A DNA stretch of 64,000 bases from Flavobacterium sp. AED (GTDB taxonomy: Bacteria > Bacteroidota > Bacteroidia > Flavobacteriales > Flavobacteriaceae). Within the stretch, counting starts at the first letter, position 1; the number at the start of each line of letters is the position of its first letter. Where the stretch lies: NCBI RefSeq assembly GCF_000812945.1, contig NZ_JSYM01000001.1, positions 1,488,001-1,552,000 of the forward strand. Direction: 5' to 3'. Shown here one piece after another: positions 61,347-64,000 of this stretch. Made by a program: the position numbers and the translations under genes. The notes below the pieces were generated by a model. That model was not told the origin of the DNA and did no database searches. It was given only the letters and a program-made list of their open reading frames with translations.

Positions 61347-64000
61347 TTTTTTTAGAATAGGACTGGCTTCATTGCTAATTGTTAGTTGTTCCAAAAAACA
61401 AGATCAGTTATTTGAAAAGTTATCTCCAGAAAAAAGTAACATTACATTCAATAATAAGCTCGATCCTTCAAAAAACATCTCTATTTTAGATTATCTCTAT
61501 TATTATAATGGTGGGGGTGTAGCTCTTGGAGATATTAATAATGATGGTTTGGTTGATGTGTATTTTACTTCTAATCAAGGTAAAAATAAATTGTATCTGA
61601 ACAAAGGCAATAATAAATTTGAAGATATTACTGCAAAAGCCGGAGTTGAAGGACAAAGTGATTGGAATGCGGGTACAGTCATGGCAGATGTTAATGGAGA
61701 TGGCTATTTAGATATTTATGTTTGTGCAGTTGTTGGAATCAATGGCTTTGAAGGGCACAATGAACTGTTCATCAATAACAAGAATAATACATTTACTGAA
61801 AGTGCTGCTGAATATGGATTAGATTTAGATAATTACAGTTCATCGGCTGCGTTTTTTGATTATGATAATGATGGAGACTTAGATATGTATTTATTAAATC
61901 ATGCTGTTCATTCTGAATTATCATTTGGAAATGCTGAAATTAGAAATAAGAGAAGTTACGAATGCGGTGATAAATTATTTAGAAACGATAATAACAAATT
62001 TGTTGATGTAAGCGAGCAAGCAGGGATTTTTGGGGGTGCTAATGGTTATGGTTTAGGATTAGCAGTTTCTGATTTCAATTTAGATGGTTATCCTGATATT
62101 TATGTTTGCAATGATTTTCATGAAGATGATTATTATTACATAAATAATGGGGATGGTACTTTTACCGAAAGTTTAAAGAAACATTTTGGTCATACCAGTA
62201 GATTTTCGATGGGTGTAGATGTTGCGGATATTAATCACGATGGTTTTCCTGATATAATGACCTTGGACATGCTTCCTGAGGATGAAAAAGTTTTGAAATC
62301 CTCATTAGGGGATGATAATGTACAGATGCTGAAAATGAGAACCGAGAAGCTAGGCTATCATTATCAGTATACCAGAAATATGTTGCAATTGAATCAAGCA
62401 GGAGAACATTTTACAGAAACTGCTTTATTAAGTGGTGTAGCAGCTACTGATTGGAGCTGGAGCACTTTATTTGCTGATTATGATGAGGATGGTGAGCAAG
62501 ATATATTTGTATGTAATGGAATTCCAAAACGTCCAAATGATTTAGATTATGTAAAGTATTTTTCAAATGATCAGATTAAAAATAAAATTAGTGCCACTAA
62601 ATTGTTGGATAAAGAAGCTTTAAAGAAGATGCCAAAAGGGAATGTGACTAATTATGTTTTCCAAGGTTCAAAAGATTTAATGTTTAAAAATAAATCTAAC
62701 GATTGGATTGAAAATGACTCTATAATTTCAAATGGAAGTGGTTATGCAGATATTGATAATGATGGCGATTTAGATGTTATTACTAATAATTTAAATAGTG
62801 TTGCATCAGTGTATATAAATCAAACCAATAAAAATTCTAATTATTTAAAATTGAAATTGCAGTTTGGCGGAAAAAATACTTTCGGCATAGGTACCAAAGT
62901 AATTTCGTATTCTAAAGGCAAAAAACAATTCAAGGAACTGCAAACTACAAGAGGATTTCAATCATCTTCTGAGCCTATGATTCATTTTGGATATGGTAAA
63001 ACAAAAACTATAGATTCGTTAGTAGTTGTTTGGCCAGACAAAACGTACCAAACAATTAAGAATGTTAAAACTTGCCAAACATTAACGATAAAACCGAATA
63101 GTAATAGAAAGGTTTTTGATTATAATAAATTACATCCTGCAGTTATTCCTGTTTTCAAAAAGGTAGTGACTAATTTAGGAATTGACTTCACGCATCAAGA
63201 AAATGATTATATCGATTTTGTTTTTCAGAAATTAATTCCTTATCAACGTTCAGATCGTGGTCCGGCAACAGCAATAGGTGATTTAAATGGTGATGGTAAA
63301 GATGATATTTTCTTTGGTGGAGCCAAAAATAAAAAAGCAGCCATTTATCTTCAGAACACAAAAGGATTTGCTAAAAAGGCTTATAATGAAATTGAAAATG
63401 ATTCTGTTTTTGAAGATGCTTCAGCTGTAATAGGTGATTTTAACAATGATAAAATTAACGATTTATTTGTAGCTTCAGGTGGAGGAGAAAATGCGTCTAA
63501 TTTGCAAGACCGATTATACTTAGCTAATAAAGGACAGTTAGTAAAAACGATTTTACCAAATTTAGCTCAGAACGCATCAGTTGTAAAAATGTTCGATTAT
63601 GATAAAGATGGTGATTTAGATGTTTTTATTGCTAATAATTCGGTGAACAATAGATTTGGGAGTATGCCGGATTGTTATTTATTGAACAATAATAAAGGCA
63701 TTTTTACTATTGTAGAAAGTAAAACTTTTTCAAAAATTGGAATGGTTACAGATGTTCTTTTTGATGATTTTAATAAAGATGGTAAAGTTGATATTATTGC
63801 AATAGGAGAATGGATGAAACCAACTTTTTTTGCAAATACGAACGGAAAATTCAAAGATGTAACTGAAACTGTTTTTCCTGAAAAAAGCAATGGATTATGG
63901 CAATCTATTATCCCTTTTGATATTGATAATGATGGTGATCTGGATTATTTAGTTGGAAATTGGGGAATGAATTCAAAGTTTAAAGCTTCTCAAGAGTTTC
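61339..64000 (+). CDS. FG-GAP/VCBS-repeat lipoprotein with UnbV/ASPIC domain, second of the pair (runs off window)
   Basis: 887 codons without a stop to the right edge. The ATG at 61339 overlaps the preceding stop (ATGAATAA). Lipobox LIVSC (Cys17). The layout matches the gene before it, with a shared YYNGGGVALGDINNDG region, repeats such as DVNGDGYLD, DYDNDGDLD, DINHDGFPD, DIDNDGDLD and DLNGDGKDD, and a UnbV/ASPIC segment (RGFQSSSEPMIHFGYG, LVVVWPDK). The two arose by duplication and have diverged a good deal. Tight overlap implies coupled, stoichiometric synthesis. The C-terminal end is missing here. Confidence 0.88.
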   Translation, partial: MNNFFRIGLASLLIVSCSKKQDQLFEKLSPEKSNITFNNKLDPSKNISILDYLYYYNGGGVALGDINNDGLVDVYFTSNQGKNKLYLNKGNNKFEDITAKAGVEGQSDWNAGTVMADVNGDGYLDIYVCAVVGINGFEGHNELFINNKNNTFTESAAEYGLDLDNYSSSAAFFDYDNDGDLDMYLLNHAVHSELSFGNAEIRNKRSYECGDKLFRNDNNKFVDVSEQAGIFGGANGYGLGLAVSDFNLDGYPDIYVCNDFHEDDYYYINNGDGTFTESLKKHFGHTSRFSMGVDVADINHDGFPDIMTLDMLPEDEKVLKSSLGDDNVQMLKMRTEKLGYHYQYTRNMLQLNQAGEHFTETALLSGVAATDWSWSTLFADYDEDGEQDIFVCNGIPKRPNDLDYVKYFSNDQIKNKISATKLLDKEALKKMPKGNVTNYVFQGSKDLMFKNKSNDWIENDSIISNGSGYADIDNDGDLDVITNNLNSVASVYINQTNKNSNYLKLKLQFGGKNTFGIGTKVISYSKGKKQFKELQTTRGFQSSSEPMIHFGYGKTKTIDSLVVVWPDKTYQTIKNVKTCQTLTIKPNSNRKVFDYNKLHPAVIPVFKKVVTNLGIDFTHQENDYIDFVFQKLIPYQRSDRGPATAIGDLNGDGKDDIFFGGAKNKKAAIYLQNTKGFAKKAYNEIENDSVFEDASAVIGDFNNDKINDLFVASGGGENASNLQDRLYLANKGQLVKTILPNLAQNASVVKMFDYDKDGDLDVFIANNSVNNRFGSMPDCYLLNNNKGIFTIVESKTFSKIGMVTDVLFDDFNKDGKVDIIAIGEWMKPTFFANTNGKFKDVTETVFPEKSNGLWQSIIPFDIDNDGDLDYLVGNWGMNSKFKASQEF

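Noticed and set aside
1..64000. CRISPR array, prophage, integrase or restriction system
   Set aside because: No regularly spaced repeats, phage genes or nuclease/methylase pairs were found anywhere in the window.

Overview
The window looks like chromosomal DNA of a Flavobacterium-type member of the Bacteroidota. The reasons are the low G+C content, promoters of the Bacteroidota form (TTTG, about 19 bp, then TAnnTTTG), a type IX secretion tail, a SusC/SusD pair, alternative complex III, DUF2723 and the flavobacterial style of secreted proteins. No prophage, CRISPR array or intact insertion sequence was seen. Most of the window is stable core genome. The accessory parts are a short scarred stretch at 27.0-28.1 kb and a carbohydrate-utilisation locus from 42.4 kb to the right edge.

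Layout. 1-1.6 kb (minus): the start of thiS behind a TPP riboswitch, then tag and a queuosine-precursor transporter. 1.7-4.5 kb (minus): rplM-rpsI-rpsB-tsf. 4.8-7.2 kb (plus): a LacI regulator, then an ankyrin protein paired with a type IX-secreted DOMON-like protein. 7.3-10.1 kb (minus): polA. 10.5-12 kb: a secreted protein of unknown role. 12.1-15 kb: an OmpR-type two-component system flanked by two copies of a small exported Lys/Ala-rich protein gene; the copies share promoter, possible operator and terminator. 15-21 kb: a membrane phosphoesterase, a thioredoxin-fold protein without catalytic cysteines, a polysaccharide deacetylase, a DUF2723 membrane protein and tRNA-Gln. 21-27 kb: a universal stress protein and the rimP-nusA-infB operon with an attenuator-like leader. 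27-28.1 kb: a truncated RAYT transposase, REP palindromes, a gene fragment and a small membrane protein.

28.2-40.1 kb holds a SPOR protein and the respiratory operon actABCDEF-coxBA (alternative complex III plus an aa3-type oxidase). ActA carries an extra N-terminal monohaem cytochrome domain. ruvB and queG follow.

42.4-64 kb is the sugar locus. Two LacI paralogues and a minus-strand operon (GH32, sugar/H+ symporter, fructokinase, GH13) lie back to back with GH65, susC and susD on the plus strand. Two large FG-GAP/UnbV-type lipoproteins follow; the second runs off the window. The enzymes suggest import and breakdown of oligosaccharides with fructosyl and alpha-glucosyl linkages, perhaps sucrose-derived. 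Paired CGAAAACGTTTTCG operators occur in the GH32/GH65 divergent region and before susC. The perfect operator sits 62-64 bp upstream of the candidate -7 box of all three promoters, which suggests one shared LacI-type switch, possibly an activator.
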